This document shows positions 25,864 to 35,082 of a DNA stretch of 64,000 nt, in pieces. Below the pieces are notes generated by a model. That model made no database searches. It was not told where the DNA came from and saw only the letters and a list, made by a program, of their open reading frames with translations. Both the position numbers and the translations under genes were made by a program. This stretch comes from Halothermothrix orenii H 168. Its GTDB lineage: Bacteria > Bacillota > Halanaerobiia > Halanaerobiales > Halothermotrichaceae. Within the stretch, counting starts at the first letter, position 1; each line of letters begins with the position of its first letter. The stretch is taken from contig NC_011899.1 in the NCBI RefSeq assembly GCF_000020485.1, positions 1,210,501 to 1,274,500 of the forward strand, written 5' to 3'.

Positions 25864-26694
25864 ATGAGTAAAGATTTAAAACAATATCTTAAAAAATTAG
25901 AACAACAGGAAAAAGAATTATTTGATGATTATGAAAAAACTAATGATATTGATATGGATATCGAAAAGGAATTTTCCCTTGAAGGACTAATTACTTTTAA
26001 ATACTTCAAGAAAATAATATTCCTACTGAAGAAAAAAGTAATTCTGGAGCTGGTGCACTTACCAAAAGTAGATACTAAACTTGATAATATCATTGATCTA
26101 CTGGAAACAAAAGTAGAACTTGAAGAAGATATTATTGATCGTTTAGACACTAAAATTGAGCTTGAAGAAGATATTATTGAACGTCTGGATACAAAAATTG
26201 AATTAGAAGAAGATATTGTTGATAGATTAGATACTATTATTGAACAGCTTGAAGTTAAAATTGGCCTGGAAACAGAACAACCAGAAGTAGACTGTGAATG
26301 TGCTGTTGTCGGAATTGGAACTGGTCAGGTTGTACAGGGACAGGATACTGGAACATTAAATATAAGTGTCTGTGAAGATTGTACAATTGATAACAGTTTC
26401 TTTATGATAACTATATTAAATCCCGAGGGTATGCCATTAAGAAGAATTAACTCTGTTACTTTTGAAACTGAAGAATGTGACTTAACAGATGGCGACGGAA
26501 CTGTTACTATAACTGGCACAGCTGAAGTCAGGGTTGGTCAGGGCACTACCAGACTACAGGATTTTACACTGGTTTTAGATGTAGAAGATTTCAATGTAAC
26601 TTCCTTTACCATCACCACTGATAATGTTACCAGGGAAGTGGAAAATATTCCTCCTGGAGACATTGTTGTAGAAGAAATTTGCAATAGTCTGTAA
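25864..26694 (+). CDS. Coiled-coil repeat protein with C-terminal cysteine-containing beta domain
   Basis: 276 residues from ATG 25864 (AAGGAGG twelve bases upstream; TTG 25852 is too close to it). Residues 1-78 are charged and helical. Residues 80-135 carry three perfect and one partial 14-residue repeats LDTKIELEEDIIDR, which is two heptads, so a parallel coiled coil is expected. Residues about 144-276 form a beta-rich domain starting DCECAVVGIGTGQVVQG, with CEDC and further single Cys that could form disulfides or bind metal. There is no signal peptide. Stalk-plus-head architecture resembles spore or phage surface fibres, but no family is recognised. Confidence 0.75.
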   Translation: MSKDLKQYLKKLEQQEKELFDDYEKTNDIDMDIEKEFSLEGLITFKYFKKIIFLLKKKVILELVHLPKVDTKLDNIIDLLETKVELEEDIIDRLDTKIELEEDIIERLDTKIELEEDIVDRLDTIIEQLEVKIGLETEQPEVDCECAVVGIGTGQVVQGQDTGTLNISVCEDCTIDNSFFMITILNPEGMPLRRINSVTFETEECDLTDGDGTVTITGTAEVRVGQGTTRLQDFTLVLDVEDFNVTSFTITTDNVTREVENIPPGDIVVEEICNSL

Positions 26695-26765
26695 CAATAA
26701 TCTGTAACAAAAATAAAAATTACAACAATTGTTATAAATAAATTAGTAATTTTAGTATTTAATAT

Positions 26766-26800
26766 TACCGCAAGCTTGTATTAAGGCTTGCGGTATTTTT
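26766..26800 (+). terminator. Terminator of the coiled-coil gene
   Basis: TACCGCAAGC (26766-26775) pairs with GCTTGCGGTA (26786-26795), then TTTTTAAC. Confidence 0.9.
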
Positions 26801-26910
26801 AACATGATAATATTTTAGTTGGCCGAAATTTGTTAAAAAATCCTTAAATATACTTAAATATATATGATAAAAATTAATTTAAATACATTATAAATATATA
26901 TGGCATATAG

Positions 26911-27130
26911 TTATCCACAAAAAACTAAAATTATCCACAAAATTATTATTATTGCGCAAAATGTGTATTTTACGAAGAAAAATAAACCTGTTTATTACCA
27001 TATATTAGACAATATGTGATATAATAATTATTTTAAAAATGATATTTTATAAAATGTTATGTCAAAATAAGTAAGTAGAGTCAAATTAATAAGATTTAAG
27101 ATGCTTGTGGATAATTTGGGATAATTATTT
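26911..27130. other. AT-rich region with a DnaA-box cluster
   Basis: Perfect DnaA boxes TTATCCACA occur on the plus strand at 26911-26919 and 26931-26939 (20 bases apart) and on the minus strand at 27106-27114, plus a near match just after it (TTTGGGATAA, 27116-27125). The 550 bases between the coiled-coil gene and yneB are otherwise non-coding and very AT-rich. No dnaA, dnaN or rep gene is in the window, so this is more likely a DnaA-binding or titration site than the origin. Confidence 0.6.
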
Positions 27131-27194
27131 TATAACATTTGTAGATCCTTATAAAAATGTTGTTTAAATAATGTTATTTACAAGTTCTTTTAAC

Positions 27195-28027
<833 letters not shown>

Positions 28028-28097
28028 TCATAATTAAAAATTTGTATTTTTATTTTATAGTCTATATACTGGAAATTAAAAATCAATATAACTGGAA

Positions 28098-28412
28098 TCA
28101 ATTAACTGGAATTAATATTTGTTGTCCAGGCTGTATAATGGATTTATCAAGGTTATTGATTTGTTTTATTTTATAGACCATTTTTCGGGGGTCTTCGTTA
28201 TAACTATTATATTTATTTGCGATACTCCAGAGAGTTTGTCCTGATTTTACAGTGATTTTTTTAAATTCTACTTTATTATTTCCAAGGGTTTTGTAGGCAA
28301 AAACAGTTATTATAACAACACATAATAAAAAAGTTATTATGTAGTTTAAAACCTTTTTCGTGACTCCTGGTTTTTTTCTGTGATAACTATTTTTTATAAC
28401 CAGTTGATACAT
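28098..28412 (-). CDS. yneA: YneA-like SOS cell-division inhibitor with LysM domain
   Basis: 104 residues from ATG 28412, six bases after AAAGGAGGGG; the frame upstream lacks a ribosome site. One N-terminal membrane helix (LNYIITFLLCVVIITVFAY, residues about 23-43) and a C-terminal LysM (ITVKSGQTLWSIANKYN to GQQILIPVN). In Bacillus YneA delays division after DNA damage. Here the promoter contains a LexA box between -35 and -10. Name by architecture and position. Confidence 0.82.
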   Translation of the reverse strand: MYQLVIKNSYHRKKPGVTKKVLNYIITFLLCVVIITVFAYKTLGNNKVEFKKITVKSGQTLWSIANKYNSYNEDPRKMVYKIKQINNLDKSIIQPGQQILIPVN

Positions 28413-28477
28413 TAATATCCCCTCCTTTGTGAATCTATTAAAAACAGATGTACAATACATGTGTTCGACTTTATTTC

Positions 28478-28507
28478 ATTATAACAGAACATCCGTTCTG
28501 TTGTCAA
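28478..28507 (-). promoter_or_regulatory. yneA promoter with LexA box
   Basis: Minus-strand TTGACA (28507-28502) and TATAAT (28483-28478) are 18 bases apart; the spacer contains the palindrome CAGAACATCCGTTCTG (28485-28500), a near-match to the Gram-positive LexA box CGAACnnnnGTTCG. A weaker half-site (CGAACACATGTATT on the minus strand) lies downstream near 28455-28468. Confidence 0.85.
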
Positions 28508-28527
28508 GTAATATTTTCAAAAAATTA

Positions 28528-28566
28528 GAACGGGTGTTTGTTTTTTTGGGGGCTTTATGATATAAT
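28528..28566 (+). promoter_or_regulatory. lexA promoter with LexA box
   Basis: GAACGGGTGTTT (28528-28539) is a LexA-box-like element overlapping the -35 (TTGTTT, 28538-28543); TATAAT follows at 28561-28566. This gives negative autoregulation of lexA. Confidence 0.7.
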
Positions 28567-28636
28567 TATATTAATTAAAGTGATATTTATTACCAATATG
28601 TAAAGTGTAAAATTACTTTGTGGGAGGACGTTATAA

Positions 28637-29260
28637 ATGGAAGAATTAACCGAAAGGCAAAAGGATATATTAAGATTTATTCAGGAAGAAATTAAAGAAA
28701 AAGGCTATCCTCCATCTGTCAGGGAAATCGGCAAAGCTGTTGGCTTAAAATCACCTGCTTCGGTACACAGTCATCTTAAATCTCTTGAAAAATTCAATTA
28801 TATCAGGAGGGATCCCTCTAAACCGAGGGCAATAGAGGTTTTATATGGTGATGAAGATAAGATTAATAAAGAAATGCTTCATATTCCCATAGTGGGTCAG
28901 GTTACTGCAGGTCAACCAATACTGGCCCAGGAAAATATAGAAGATTATTTTCCTGTTCCCACTGATTATGTCAGGACCTCAGATAAAGAGCTTTTTATGC
29001 TCAAAATCAAGGGAAATAGTATGATTAACGCCGGGATTTATGATGGTGATTATGTTATAGCTCAGAAACAGGATAATGCTGAAAATGGAGATATAATCAT
29101 CGCTTTAATAGATAATGAAGCTACTGTTAAAAGATACTATAAAGAAAGGGACCATATCAGACTTCAACCTGAAAACCCTGACATGGACCCTATATATGTT
29201 AATTTTAATACCTATTTTAAAGTTCTCGGTAAGATTATTGGCCTTTACAGACAATTTTAA
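28637..29260 (+). CDS. lexA: LexA repressor
   Basis: 207 residues. Residues 1-65 are the winged helix DNA-binding domain ([39 protein letters not shown]). The cleavage site is Ala91-Gly92 in VGQVTAGQP; Ser128 (KGNSM) and Lys165 (EATVKRY) are the catalytic dyad. RecA-triggered self-cleavage derepresses the SOS genes. Divergent from the yneA-yneB unit across LexA boxes. Ends at a terminator. Confidence 0.97.
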   Translation: MEELTERQKDILRFIQEEIKEKGYPPSVREIGKAVGLKSPASVHSHLKSLEKFNYIRRDPSKPRAIEVLYGDEDKINKEMLHIPIVGQVTAGQPILAQENIEDYFPVPTDYVRTSDKELFMLKIKGNSMINAGIYDGDYVIAQKQDNAENGDIIIALIDNEATVKRYYKERDHIRLQPENPDMDPIYVNFNTYFKVLGKIIGLYRQF

Positions 29261-29322
29261 GAAAAAATATCAGACATTTTTATCTTTAAGTATAGATTTA
29301 AAAATTTAAACATATTGTGTAG

Positions 29323-29356
29323 AGAGCTCTCTTTTAAGAGCTCTATTTTGTTTTTT
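29323..29356. terminator. Terminator between lexA and the UDG gene
   Basis: AGAGCTCT (29323-29330) and AGAGCTCT (29337-29344) are self-complementary arms with loop CTTTTA, followed by ATTTTGTTTTTTA. Confidence 0.85.
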
Positions 29357-29365
29357 ATAATATTA

Positions 29366-29998
29366 TTATAATTCACCAGTTTTCTTAAGTTCTTTTATAC
29401 GGTCTACTGCCTTCCTGATAACCTTAAAATCTCTCCAGACCAATTTTTTCATTTTGGGATTTCTCAAAAGAAAAGCTGGATGAAAGGTCGGAAAAAAATA
29501 ATATTTCCCTATCTTCTTCCATTTGCCTCTTGTTCTCATTATCGATGCTTTTTCATCAACTAAATTCTTTAAAGCTACAGACCCCAGAGGTACAATGACC
29601 AGGGGATCTATTAATTTAATTTCTGCCTTTAATATAGGTGAACAGGCTTCTGCTTCAGAACGGGTGGGTTGTCTGTTATTGGGAGGGCGACACTTAACAA
29701 TATTTGTGATGTAAACATCTTCCCTTTCAAGCCCCACTGAATTTAATATTTTAGTCAGCAGCTTACCTGCTTTACCGACAAAAGGTTTCCCCAGCCTGTC
29801 TTCATCAGCTCCAGGTCCCTCACCAACAAACATTATTTTTCTATCAATGGGACCATAGCCCATAACCACCTGGGTACATCCCTGCCTTAACTGGCACCTG
29901 TCACACTTCAGAGCTTTTTCTTTAAGTAGACTATAATCATTATCAGGATAAGTTATTAAACTACTGGATTGTATCTTACCATCTCTATCAAATATCAT
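29366..29998 (-). CDS. Type-4 uracil-DNA glycosylase (Fe-S)
   Basis: 210 residues from ATG 29998 behind GGAGGAG; the longer frame to 30040 lacks a ribosome site. The family 4 pattern is clear: CDRCQLRQGC and later CRPP / CSPIL cysteines ligate the 4Fe-4S cluster, MFVGEGPGADEDRLGKPFVG is the active-site loop, and FPTFHPAFLLRNP is motif B. It removes uracil from DNA. In thermophiles this enzyme is common. Stands alone; convergent with lexA. Confidence 0.93.
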   Translation of the reverse strand: MIFDRDGKIQSSSLITYPDNDYSLLKEKALKCDRCQLRQGCTQVVMGYGPIDRKIMFVGEGPGADEDRLGKPFVGKAGKLLTKILNSVGLEREDVYITNIVKCRPPNNRQPTRSEAEACSPILKAEIKLIDPLVIVPLGSVALKNLVDEKASIMRTRGKWKKIGKYYFFPTFHPAFLLRNPKMKKLVWRDFKVIRKAVDRIKELKKTGEL

Positions 29999-30087
29999 TT
30001 TTTCTCCTCCAACAATAAATACTATTATATACATAATCAAGTAACATATTTTTATATTCTAAATAAGGTATTGAAATTCCTGCAAGT

Positions 30088-30924
30088 TTAACGCCATTTA
30101 ATTACCAGTTGCTCCAGTTTAACAATTATATAGTACATTAATCCAGCAATTAAACATAACAGGATAATACTCATCATAACCAGATGCAGATTAAACACCT
30201 GACCACCGTAAACAATTAAATAACCGAGACCTGCTTTTGAGACCAGGAATTCACCTACTATTGTTCCTACCATAGACAATCCCACACTTACCTTTAAGGC
30301 AGAAAATATGGTAGGAATACTCGCTGGTAAAATAACCTTAAACAATACCTGTTTTTTTGATGCTCCCAGGGTTGACAGTAGTTTAACCAGGTTTCCTTCT
30401 ACTTCTCTAAAGCCATTAATCATCATCATTATGGTAACAATAACCGAAATTAGCAGGGCCATAACGATTATTGCCTGAGGGCCATTTCCCATCCATACAA
30501 TGATGACAGGCCCCAGGGCTACTTTAGGAATACTATTAAGGATAACAATATATGGTTCCAGGAGGTCATAGAGGTATTCAAACCACCAGAGTATAATAGC
30601 TATCAGGGTTCCCAGAAGTGTACCCGATATAAATCCAATAATATTTTCAGTTACAGTAACACCAATATGGTTAAGCAATTGTCCATTCTGCGTCATTTTT
30701 ACTAAAAGGCTTAAAATTTTACTGGGTTGACTGACAAGAAAGGTATTTATCACACCAAAATGACTTAATAATTCCCAGGTAGTAAATAATAAAACAATTA
30801 TTAATATCTGAAAAAATTTTATACTTATAGCTCTTTTCCTTAATCCATACAAATAATCAGCATGATCTGGTGATACTGCCTCCCTGGTAAGCCATCTATA
30901 AAAAAAACCTTTACGTCTGGACAT
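30088..30924 (-). CDS. ABC importer permease (NMT1/nitrate-taurine type)
   Basis: 278 residues, five to six membrane helices. The binding-protein-dependent permease signature EAA...G...I is present (EGNLVKLLSTLGASKKQVLFKVILPASIPTI, shown by its first and last parts: LSTLGASKKQV and LPASIPTIF). It overlaps the ATPase gene by 14 bases and forms an operon with it and the binding protein. The family imports nitrate, taurine, aliphatic sulfonates or thiamine precursors. Confidence 0.9.
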   Translation of the reverse strand: MSRRKGFFYRWLTREAVSPDHADYLYGLRKRAISIKFFQILIIVLLFTTWELLSHFGVINTFLVSQPSKILSLLVKMTQNGQLLNHIGVTVTENIIGFISGTLLGTLIAIILWWFEYLYDLLEPYIVILNSIPKVALGPVIIVWMGNGPQAIIVMALLISVIVTIMMMINGFREVEGNLVKLLSTLGASKKQVLFKVILPASIPTIFSALKVSVGLSMVGTIVGEFLVSKAGLGYLIVYGGQVFNLHLVMMSIILLCLIAGLMYYIIVKLEQLVIKWR

Positions 30925-31684
30925 TAATATCTAACTCCTTCCAGATGTTGTTAAAATAATCCTGGAATAGTTTTATATTTCTCTTCTGCAATGGCGTCAG
31001 GCCCTTTTCAAACTCAATATCAACTATTTTTTTGATCTTGCCTGGTCTTTTTGATAAAATAATTACCCTGTTAGAAAGGGATATGGCCTCAGCTATATCA
31101 TGAGTAACCAGGATTACTGTTTTTTGATCTTTATTTAGGATATCTGCCAGTTCTTCCTCCATCATCAGTTTTGTTTGATAATCAAGGGAAGAAAATGGCT
31201 CATCAAGAAGAAGAATATCGGGATCAGGTGCCAGTGTCCTGGCCAGTGCTACCCTTTGCCTCATTCCCCCGGATAATTCCTTCGGATAAAAGTCCTTAAA
31301 ATCTGTTAATCCTGAGATTGCCAGTAACTTATTTATCCTCTCTTCAGTTTTTTTATTAACCCTTCCTTTTATCTCCAACCCGAGCTTTATATTGTCATAT
31401 ACAGTTCTCCACTGTAATAGATAATCTTCCTGGAGCATATACCCAATATGAGGACAAATCCCCTTTACTTTTTTTCCATTTATATAGACTTCTCCCTTAT
31501 CAGGGGGAATCAAGCCACTTATTATTGATAACAGGGTTGTTTTACCACATCCACTGGGACCGACTATACTGATGAATTCATTTTCAAATATGGAGAAATT
31601 TATATCTTTAAGGGCCTGGGTCTCTCCTTTTTTTGAAATATACTTTTTTTCAACCCCTTTTACTATTACCTTTTCTTTAAACAA
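30911..31684 (-). CDS. ABC importer ATPase (NMT1/nitrate-taurine type)
   Basis: 257 residues from TTG 31684 behind GGGGGGAT. Walker A is GPSGCGKTTLL (residues about 40-50), signature LSGGMRQRVALAR, Walker B DILLLDEPF, and switch His in VTHDIAEA. It powers the permease downstream. The ligand is determined by the binding protein encoded upstream. Confidence 0.93.
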   Translation of the reverse strand: MFKEKVIVKGVEKKYISKKGETQALKDINFSIFENEFISIVGPSGCGKTTLLSIISGLIPPDKGEVYINGKKVKGICPHIGYMLQEDYLLQWRTVYDNIKLGLEIKGRVNKKTEERINKLLAISGLTDFKDFYPKELSGGMRQRVALARTLAPDPDILLLDEPFSSLDYQTKLMMEEELADILNKDQKTVILVTHDIAEAISLSNRVIILSKRPGKIKKIVDIEFEKGLTPLQKRNIKLFQDYFNNIWKELDINVQT

Positions 31685-31753
31685 AATTGATCCCCCCGCT
31701 TATTTTTATTTATAAGAAACCAATTCTCAAAAATATAAGATTTATAAAAATAA

Positions 31754-32764
31754 CTACTGTATGTTTTCAATGGCGTTATGAGCAAACTTATTATTAACAA
31801 GAACATCAAATGGAGCTTTTTCTTCAAGTTCACCAGCCATGATAATAATCTCTTCATATTTTTCAAAAATTTCTTTTTCAATTACAGGATTTGTATCCCA
31901 GGTTCCCTGTTCTTTGTAACGTTTAACAACACTTAACAGAATATCTTCATCGGTATCCGGAAAATAGGGTTTTATCTTTGTAACAATTTCTTCTACATTA
32001 TGGCTATGAACCCACTGTTGAGCCCGGTATATGGCATTAGTAAATGCTTGAATTATGTCAGGGTTCTTTTTAATATAATTAACCCTGGCCATATAAACAG
32101 TATATGGCAATTCACCACCGGATGTTCCTAATGAAGCTACAATATAGCCCTGTTTTTTTAATTCAAGCAATGATGCATTTGGTTCAAAGAGCTGGACAAA
32201 ATCTCCTAAACCACCAATAAAGGCTCCGGCATTGGCCTTAAAATCAAGATTAGTGATAACTTCAACATCTTTGCCGGGAATAATATTCCTGGTTTTAAGT
32301 ACATATTCTAAAACCATCTGTGGTGCTCCGCCGGGTCGATTACCGATTATAGTCTTTCCTTTAACATCTTCCCATTTAAAATCTGGCATCGGCTCACGGG
32401 CCAGCAGGAAGGAACCGGCGGTATTGGTTAGCTGGGCAAAATTAACAATATAATTTTCGGCACCCCTCTGGTAAACATAAATAGTAGGTTCTGGTCCAAT
32501 AAGGGCAATATCGGTAGCTCCTGCCATCAATGAGGCAGCAGCTTTATCACCACCCCAGGCTGTAGATAGTTCTACTTTGATTCCTTCCTCTTCAAAATAA
32601 TTATTGCTCAAGGCAATATACTGTGGTGTATAAAAGATAGAATGTACCACTTCAGTTAGTCTAACAACCGGCATTTGAGTTTCAGCCATAGATACCTGGG
32701 TACAAAAGAAAACAACCACACTTACCCATAATAACACCTTGATTAATAATTTTTTTCTAAACAT
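31754..32764 (-). CDS. ABC importer substrate-binding protein, NMT1/SsuA-like
   Basis: 336 residues with a signal peptide (residues 1-27, ending QVSMAET) and no lipobox. The NMT1 fold is visible from VVRLTEVVHSIFYTPQYIAL, ATDIALIGPEPTIYV and GKTIIGNRPGGAPQMVLE. First gene of the operon; 69 bases separate it from the ATPase gene. Ligand not determined: pyrimidine or sulfonate compounds are the usual choices and no thiamine riboswitch was seen upstream. Confidence 0.88.
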   Translation of the reverse strand: MFRKKLLIKVLLWVSVVVFFCTQVSMAETQMPVVRLTEVVHSIFYTPQYIALSNNYFEEEGIKVELSTAWGGDKAAASLMAGATDIALIGPEPTIYVYQRGAENYIVNFAQLTNTAGSFLLAREPMPDFKWEDVKGKTIIGNRPGGAPQMVLEYVLKTRNIIPGKDVEVITNLDFKANAGAFIGGLGDFVQLFEPNASLLELKKQGYIVASLGTSGGELPYTVYMARVNYIKKNPDIIQAFTNAIYRAQQWVHSHNVEEIVTKIKPYFPDTDEDILLSVVKRYKEQGTWDTNPVIEKEIFEKYEEIIIMAGELEEKAPFDVLVNNKFAHNAIENIQ

Positions 32765-32829
32765 TAAGCCACCTCCTGTAGTTTTTATTCATCATACATT
32801 TTTATATTATGTAATAGGTATTTTTTTGT

Positions 32830-32860
32830 GAAATAAAAAGCCCCCGTCAAGGGGGGCTTT
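32830..32860 (-). terminator. Terminator of the PHP phosphatase gene
   Basis: On the minus strand AAAGCCCCC (32860-32852) pairs with GGGGGCTTT (32845-32837), followed by a T-run. It is seven bases past the phosphatase stop. Confidence 0.88.
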
Positions 32861-32867
32861 AAAGGGT

Positions 32868-33647
32868 TTATTTAATTCTGATCATTTTCATTTTTTTCTC
32901 AGTAAAGGTAGCAATCCTTTGACAGCCATTTTTAAGTAACAAATTTCCCATCAGTTTTAAATTTTCACCCACCCGTTTTGGTCCATGGGCATCAGAGCCC
33001 AGGGTTAGTGGAATACCCATCTTTACAATTCTTTTTATAATTGATAGTGACGGGTAGATTTCATTGACCGGTTTATTTAATCCATTTGTATTTATTTCTA
33101 TAGCAAGGCCCCGTTTTTTTATTACTTCAAGGGCGGGTTCTACCATTTCAAGCATATTTATTCCTGGGGGTATGATATTAAAAATTTTAATCAGATCTAT
33201 ATGACCGATTATATTAAATAGACCACTGGAAGCGGCTTCTTTAACCAGTTCGAAATACTGTTTGTAAACTGTAATTAAATCACGTTTATGGTATTCTTCA
33301 ATATAAACAGGATGATCTACCTCCCAGTCACCAATCCGGTGTACTGACCCTATTGTATAATCCAGTGGGTATTCTTTAATTATTTTTTTTATGTCATCAA
33401 TTCTGTCCGGACTAAAATCAATTTCCAGGCCCAATTTAACATTATTTTTATTTTTCTCTTTAAATTTTAATAAATTATCCCAGTTAATTTCATCGATAAA
33501 CCGATCATGATCTGAAAACCCTATCTCCTTTACTTCAGCCACCTTTGCCATTTTTAAAAATTTCTTTAAGTAATCAAAATTATGGGCAGGTTTAACATTA
33601 TCTTCACCATGAGCATAGGGGTGGGTATGATAATCAACTAAATACAT
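32868..33647 (-). CDS. PHP-domain histidinol-phosphatase family protein
   Basis: 259 residues. Metal-binding PHP motifs: DYHTHPYAHG, GFSDHDR, GLEIDF, IGSVHRI, GHIDLIK and TLGSDAHGP. The length and order fit HisK/HisJ histidinol-phosphate phosphatases; other PHP hydrolases look alike and no his gene is adjacent, so the substrate is uncertain. Single-gene unit. Confidence 0.83.
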   Translation of the reverse strand: MYLVDYHTHPYAHGEDNVKPAHNFDYLKKFLKMAKVAEVKEIGFSDHDRFIDEINWDNLLKFKEKNKNNVKLGLEIDFSPDRIDDIKKIIKEYPLDYTIGSVHRIGDWEVDHPVYIEEYHKRDLITVYKQYFELVKEAASSGLFNIIGHIDLIKIFNIIPPGINMLEMVEPALEVIKKRGLAIEINTNGLNKPVNEIYPSLSIIKRIVKMGIPLTLGSDAHGPKRVGENLKLMGNLLLKNGCQRIATFTEKKMKMIRIK

Positions 33648-33859
33648 GAAAACACTCCTTTTATATATGGTTTATAATTATTTCTTACCATCTTAACAGA
33701 TTATACTTTAATTATTTATACTTTAATTAATTATGGAATAAAGTTTGTTTTTATTATGTAATTTTTATCATTTTTAAGATTATAACATAATTCATATATA
33801 TTAATCCAGCTTAATTATATATTTTTAATATAAAAAAATTCTGAATAAAACTATAAGTC

Positions 33860-33888
33860 TTGATTTGTTATACTAATTTATGTATAAT
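33860..33888 (+). promoter_or_regulatory. Sigma-A promoter of the aminotransferase-serA operon
   Basis: TTGATT (33860-33865) and TATAAT (33883-33888), spacing 17; 40 bases before the ATG 33928. Confidence 0.8.
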
Positions 33889-33927
33889 TATTAGAAAACT
33901 AGCAGGAAGCAGGAAGGAGATATTTAT

Positions 33928-35082
33928 ATGAATGAACAAATCAGGTTGCCCGGGCCAACACCGGTACCTCCTGAAGGGCTAACAGCCCAGAGCAGGCAGA
34001 TTATTGGTCACCGGGAAGATGATTTTTCCAAATTACTGGTCAGAGTTACTGAGAATCTTAAGAAAGTTTTTGAAACAAAGAATGATGTTCTAATATTTCC
34101 TGCCTCAGGAACCGGGGGTTTGGAAATAGCTGTTGTAAACATCCTCTCCCCTGGTGATAAGATTTTATCTGTAAATAATGGGGTTTTTGGTCACAGATTC
34201 AGGAATATTGCAAAAACCTTTGGTGCTGAAATAATAGATTTGTCATACCCATGGGGACAGCCCTGCAACTTTGTCGAATTTGAACAAACATTAAAAAAAC
34301 ACCCTGATATAAAGGCTGTACTTTTTACCCATAATGAAACCTCAACCTGTGTTCAAAACAACTTAGAAAAAGCAGGTCAAATTGTTAAAAATCATAATGC
34401 CGTATTACTTGTTGATGCTGTTAGTTCTCTGGGGGGACTACCAGTTAAATGTGATGACTGGAACCTTGATATTGTTGTTACCTCTTCCCAGAAGGCATTA
34501 ATGACACCACCAGGTCTGGCTATACTTTCTGTAAGCCCGAAAGCCTGGAAACAAATCAGGTCTTCTTCCTTTCCCGTATTTTACTGGGACCTTAAAAAAG
34601 CCAAAAAATATTATGATGAACGTCAGCAAACTCCATATACACCACCGGTTAGCTTACTTTATGCCCTTGATATGGCCCTGAAACGTATTCTCCGTGAAGG
34701 CCTTGATAAAGTTTATAAACGTCATAAATTACTAACAAAAGCCCTTAGAAAAGGTATGGTCAAACTTGGTTTTAAACCCTTTGTCCCCTGGGAAATTGCT
34801 TCATATACTGTTTCTGCTTTTTATCAACCAGAATTTGTTGGTTATTCTCTATTTAAAGAACATTTATATAAAAAATATAAAATCCACTTTGCCAATGGTC
34901 AGGGGAATTTAAAAAGTAAAATATTTAGAATAGGTCATATGGGTTATGTTTCCAGTAATGATATTTTAAAAACCATTGAGATTTTCGGTAAAGGTTTAAA
35001 AGATTTTAATATTAATACTGATTTAGATGTCGCATTATCAGACTGTAAAGAAGTTTTGAGAGGAGTTGAGGAGTATGTATAA
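33928..35082 (+). CDS. Class V aminotransferase, serine/phosphoserine type
   Basis: 384 residues. The start RLPGPTPVPPEGL and the region VIFTHNETST, LVDAVSSLGG and SSQKALMTPPG, with PLP lysine in TSSQKALM (near residue 190), are those of the SPT/AGT aminotransferases. It overlaps serA by eight bases, exactly as in Thermotoga (TM1400-TM1401), where the pair makes serine from 3-phosphoglycerate; the protein therefore likely acts as phosphoserine aminotransferase. The neighbour argument is inference. Confidence 0.87.
   Translation: MNEQIRLPGPTPVPPEGLTAQSRQIIGHREDDFSKLLVRVTENLKKVFETKNDVLIFPASGTGGLEIAVVNILSPGDKILSVNNGVFGHRFRNIAKTFGAEIIDLSYPWGQPCNFVEFEQTLKKHPDIKAVLFTHNETSTCVQNNLEKAGQIVKNHNAVLLVDAVSSLGGLPVKCDDWNLDIVVTSSQKALMTPPGLAILSVSPKAWKQIRSSSFPVFYWDLKKAKKYYDERQQTPYTPPVSLLYALDMALKRILREGLDKVYKRHKLLTKALRKGMVKLGFKPFVPWEIASYTVSAFYQPEFVGYSLFKEHLYKKYKIHFANGQGNLKSKIFRIGHMGYVSSNDILKTIEIFGKGLKDFNINTDLDVALSDCKEVLRGVEEYV

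Noticed and set aside
26911-27130. DnaA boxes as the chromosomal origin
   Set aside because: No dnaA, dnaN, recF or parAB nearby, and the gyrase genes are 30 kb away and divergent.
32765-32836. Thiamine (TPP) riboswitch before the NMT1-type ABC operon
   Set aside because: No CTGAGA or ACCTG elements of the THI box upstream of 32764.
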